Assembly (NCBI GenBank): GCA_012974295.1
Contig: JAAXQM010000057.1
Location: forward strand, 1-8,969
Length of the DNA: 8,969 nt
From: Dehalococcoidales bacterium
GTDB lineage: Bacteria > Chloroflexota > Dehalococcoidia > E44-bin15
Reading direction: 5' to 3'
The notes beneath the pieces are model-generated. The model saw nothing but the letters and a program-made list of their open reading frames with translations. It was not told the DNA's origin and ran no database searches. Positions within the stretch are counted from its first letter, which is position 1; the number at the start of each line of letters is the position of its first letter. Of this stretch, positions 7,462 through 8,969 are shown one piece after another. Position numbers and translations under genes: made by a program.

Positions 7462-7560
7462 GCAGTAGCTGCACAGGTGTGCGTGCAGAATGTAGTTGAA
7501 AAAATATATCGTGAGGTTGTTTTAGTACGATAAAAAGGGCCACCCGATAATGGGTGGCCT
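7462..7560 (+). repeat. Dispersed intergenic repeat, copy B (about 100 bp)
   Basis: Second copy of the repeat at 161-262, in the same orientation. Shared blocks are GCAGTAG, CTGCACA, GTGTGCGTGC, ATGTAGTT and CGTGAGGTTGT. The 5' part can fold: CTGCAC (7469-7474) pairs with GTGCAG eight bases later, or GCACA with TGTGC. In this copy the hairpin at the 3' end (7538-7559) is perfect and works as the terminator of the neighbouring minus-strand gene. The upstream flanks also share GGGAA-AGG, so the element may start earlier, near 7427 and 127. Confidence 0.6.
7538..7559 (-). terminator. Perfect hairpin terminator, possibly bidirectional
   Basis: GGCCACCC and GGGTGGCC form a perfect 8-bp stem with a 6-base loop. 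On the minus strand it is followed by CTTTTTATCG, a good U tract, about 20 bases after the stop of the small ORF at 7581. On the plus strand TCTTCTCATTT follows, so weak activity that way is possible. It is the same hairpin family as 1019-1042 and 7997-8019. Confidence 0.8.
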
Positions 7561-7580
7561 CTTCTCATTTAGCTCTATCA

Positions 7581-7739
7581 TTAGTTTGATGGATAGGTAA
7601 TAGTAGCCTCGTGTCTTAGCTGCGTCTGATCACTCAAAGGATTAGATACCTCGAGGTACCATTCATTTGTGTCAAACTCGCATACCCCTATAGCTGAGTT
7701 TTCTTTAAGAGAATATATGTTCACAATAACAACACTCAT
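7581..7739 (-). CDS. Small hypothetical ORF overlapping the zinc-ribbon gene
   Basis: From the ATG at 7739 the product is 52 residues (MSVVIVNIYSLKEN, then GVCEFDTNEWYLEVS, ending ATITYPSN); an upstream GTG at 7778 is also in frame. It overlaps the end of the zinc-ribbon gene in the +1 frame. The alternating hydrophobic and polar pattern looks like beta strands and resembles the tail of an Ig-like or other beta-sandwich domain. Its stop lies just before the strong terminator at 7538-7559, which supports the transcript including it. It has no good ribosome site. It may be a coupled small gene, or the C-terminal part of a protein separated from its front by a frameshift. Family not recognised. 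Confidence 0.4.
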   Translation of the reverse strand: MSVVIVNIYSLKENSAIGVCEFDTNEWYLEVSNPLSDQTQLRHEATITYPSN

Positions 7740-7920
7740 ATCTATTTGCTGGTCTACTCTTAAGATAATTTGAACCACAACGGGGACAACAGACTGTAGG
7801 ATGAGGTTTGCCCCCCTTTTTTCTACGGCGAGTATATATCGGTTTGTTATATTTCCCTTGCTTTCCTTGTAACCACTTCTCTACATCGCGAACAAGCTTT
7901 AACTCACTCTTCTTGCTCAT
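7705..7920 (-). CDS. Small C-terminal zinc-ribbon protein (71 residues)
   Basis: The product starts MSKKSELKLVRDVEKWLQGK and carries a very basic middle (YTRRRKKGGKPH), then a C-terminal four-cysteine zinc ribbon: C45-x2-C48 (CCPRCGS) and C63-x2-C66 (YECCYCEHIF). The ribbon layout is like the small zinc ribbons seen in transposase N-termini and in single-domain nucleic-acid-binding proteins, so DNA or RNA binding is a fair inference. The ATG at 7920 is chosen because AGGAG lies nine bases upstream; the longer frame from 7947 would start with TTG close to the -10 box. Promoter at 7947-7976. The last 35 bases overlap another ORF in the +1 frame. Confidence 0.7.
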   Translation of the reverse strand: MSKKSELKLVRDVEKWLQGKQGKYNKPIYTRRRKKGGKPHPTVCCPRCGSNYLKSRPANRYECCYCEHIFS

Positions 7921-7946
7921 TATTCTATCGCTCCTATCGTTGGGCA

Positions 7947-7976
7947 AGCATACTATCGTGGAGCTTTACCTGTCAA
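7947..7976 (-). promoter_or_regulatory. Sigma70 promoter of the zinc-ribbon gene
   Basis: TTGACA (7976..7971), an 18-base spacer and TATGCT (7952..7947) on the minus strand. The spacer contains AGCTCC at the position shared with the promoters at 973, 1677 and 2416. The leader would be short, about 20 bases. Confidence 0.7.
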
Positions 7977-7996
7977 TGGTGTGGGCAATAACAAAG

Positions 7997-8019
7997 GGGC
8001 CACCCATTACGGGTAGCCC
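7997..8019 (-). terminator. GGGCTACCC hairpin without an upstream minus-strand gene
   Basis: GGGCTACCC-gtaat-GGGTGGCCC on the minus strand gives a 9-bp stem with one G-U pair and a 5-base loop, followed by CCTTTGTTATTG. It is nearly identical to 1019-1042 and likewise lies about 20 bases upstream of a TTGACA box. No minus-strand gene ends here; the plus-strand lipoprotein gene starts beyond it. It could insulate the zinc-ribbon promoter, or belong to a transferred terminator-promoter module. Confidence 0.6.
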
Positions 8020-8089
8020 TACACAAATCCAGCTCTAACGTTTTTACATGGACCGATTGGGGGGGCAGGTCATCCATTCTAAATGCTAA

Positions 8090-8117
8090 TTGGTATAATT
8101 TTAAAAAGTTGTATAAT
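8090..8117 (+). promoter_or_regulatory. Tandem -10 boxes upstream of the second lipoprotein gene
   Basis: An extended -10 box TGGTATAAT has its TATAAT at 8094-8099, and a second perfect TATAAT lies at 8112-8117, preceded at 16 bases by TTGGTA (8090-8095). Either would give a leader of about 110-130 bases before the ATG at 8235. The pair is bracketed by a direct repeat, GGGCAGGTCA, at 8063-8072 and 8124-8133. Confidence 0.55.
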
Positions 8118-8234
8118 AAGGGCGGGCAGGTCAAGTACACCAAGGCAAAATGTCACTTTACAGATCTACTATATATTAGGGGAAATGTTTTCTTACGAGG
8201 CTTATTCCACAAGCATTACGAAAGGATGAAAAAT

Positions 8235-8753
8235 ATGAAAAAAAGCGTGGCACGGATGGCCCCTCTTTTACTGCTGCTTGTGGCGATGTTACTCATGTCG
8301 ACCATGGTTGGCTGCGGGAAATCTACAGCTCCCGGGGCAGATATCGCTGGCGGAGTATATAAGCAATCAGGCTATATGTTAATGAAGTGGGAGGAAGGAC
8401 TTGCCATCATGATCTGGCATGATGCTATTGCAGCCTCGAACAGCCACGGCTCTTCCAGCACGGGAAGCTCAGTTTATACGCTTAAGGGACATGCGGAATC
8501 AGAAAATGGCACTCGTGTTGATTGGGACCTGGAGACTTCTGATGGAAAGACTGCGCAGTTTATCATCGACGACACGAACTATGATCTTTCTGAAGGCACA
8601 CTGTTCATCATCAGCACGAAAACAGGAACCACTACCATCATGCAACTGAATCGCGATTTATCAGATGTTCAACCCGAATACGACAGTTGCGTCGCTTTCG
8701 GCGAGAATGATCCGGATGTGGCAGACTTCATTATGGGTAACTCTAATGAGTGA
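8235..8753 (+). CDS. Secreted lipoprotein, hypothetical
   Basis: The product is 172 residues from the ATG at 8235, chosen because GAAAGGA lies about eight bases upstream; the in-frame ATG at 8226 directly abuts that site, and the far upstream ATG at 8109 would lie inside the promoter. Residues 1-26 are a lipoprotein signal peptide: KK, a leucine-rich core, then MVGC with C27 as the lipidation site (methionine at -3 is acceptable but less common than leucine). The mature part has a Ser/Gly-rich stretch (NSHGSSSTGSSVYTL), then probable beta strands (RVDWDLETSDGKTAQFII) and an acidic end. I recognise no domain. It is about the same length as the lipoprotein at 432-950, but I see no clear sequence similarity. 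No convincing terminator follows in 8754-8969, where I find no other feature. Confidence 0.85.
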   Translation: MKKSVARMAPLLLLLVAMLLMSTMVGCGKSTAPGADIAGGVYKQSGYMLMKWEEGLAIMIWHDAIAASNSHGSSSTGSSVYTLKGHAESENGTRVDWDLETSDGKTAQFIIDDTNYDLSEGTLFIISTKTGTTTIMQLNRDLSDVQPEYDSCVAFGENDPDVADFIMGNSNE

Positions 8754-8969
8754 CCAGCCCCAGTTATTGTACCACTCCCAGCGCTAGATTTACCGCACAC
8801 CTTAACTTAGCAACACGGCGCTTCTGTAATTTCTGTGATGGGCGTGTGAGCTTATCGCCTCGGCTAAACAGTTATAAATGCGCCAAAATAGAACCTGTAT
8901 TTACGCTCGTGACTACACTAAGCTAGGTGAAGGTATTCTACCATTCTGTTAACTAATAGACAACAGAGT

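Noticed and set aside
8750..8926. GTG-started 58-codon frame overlapping the second lipoprotein stop (GTGA), with C-x2-C (RRFCNFCDGRV).
   Set aside because: The overlap is suggestive, but there is no ribosome site, the composition is unremarkable and the two extra cysteines do not form a known zinc motif. Likely chance.

Overview
The window comes from a bacterial chromosome of moderate GC content with short intergenic gaps. The two predicted lipoproteins, several sigma70-type promoters with TTGACA boxes, a housekeeping RNase D and a chromosomal ABC-F ATPase all point to Bacteria. The style (many small monocistronic genes, short acidic lipoproteins, scattered mobile-element remnants) would suit an uncultured environmental lineage such as Chloroflexota, but nothing here is diagnostic and that placement is a guess.

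Layout. (1) 1-2354 is a run of small minus-strand genes: the first codons of an edge gene (31..1), a lipoprotein (950-432), an unrecognised soluble protein (1617-1069), and a rubrerythrin/ferritin-like protein (2354-1884) followed three bases later by a tiny C-x2-C protein that is frameshifted at a run of five G. Most have their own TTGACA promoter and some end in a GC-rich hairpin. (2) 2440-2673 on the plus strand encodes a well-formed protein tail with no start codon, probably a broken gene. (3) 2700-4190, minus strand, holds RNase D followed by a GIY-YIG nuclease. A transposase tail (IS630-like) lies just upstream of RNase D and in its reading frame. (4) 4436-4502 is a 67-base inverted repeat in the divergent gap. 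(5) 4608-6587, plus strand, is a complete ABC-F ATPase. (6) 6709-7362, minus strand, is a decayed zone: a small membrane protein overlapping, by ATGA, a composite pseudogene made of an AlbA_2/Schlafen-like tail joined to a TPR-like tail. (7) 7578-7976, minus strand, is a small zinc-ribbon protein, an overlapping small ORF and a strong hairpin terminator. (8) 8235-8753, plus strand, is a second lipoprotein with a long leader and tandem -10 boxes.

The feature that ties the window together is repetitive regulatory DNA. Four TTGACA promoters share GCTCC at almost the same place in the spacer. Two of them carry a nearly identical GGGCYACCC hairpin 17-20 bases upstream, and one of those modules (7947-8019) has no minus-strand gene behind it to terminate. 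A separate repeat of about 100 bases occurs near 161-262 and 7462-7560. I see no CRISPR array, rRNA or tRNA, and no complete new defence or biosynthetic system. The interest lies in the shared regulatory modules, the ferritin-linked small protein and the decayed gene fragments.
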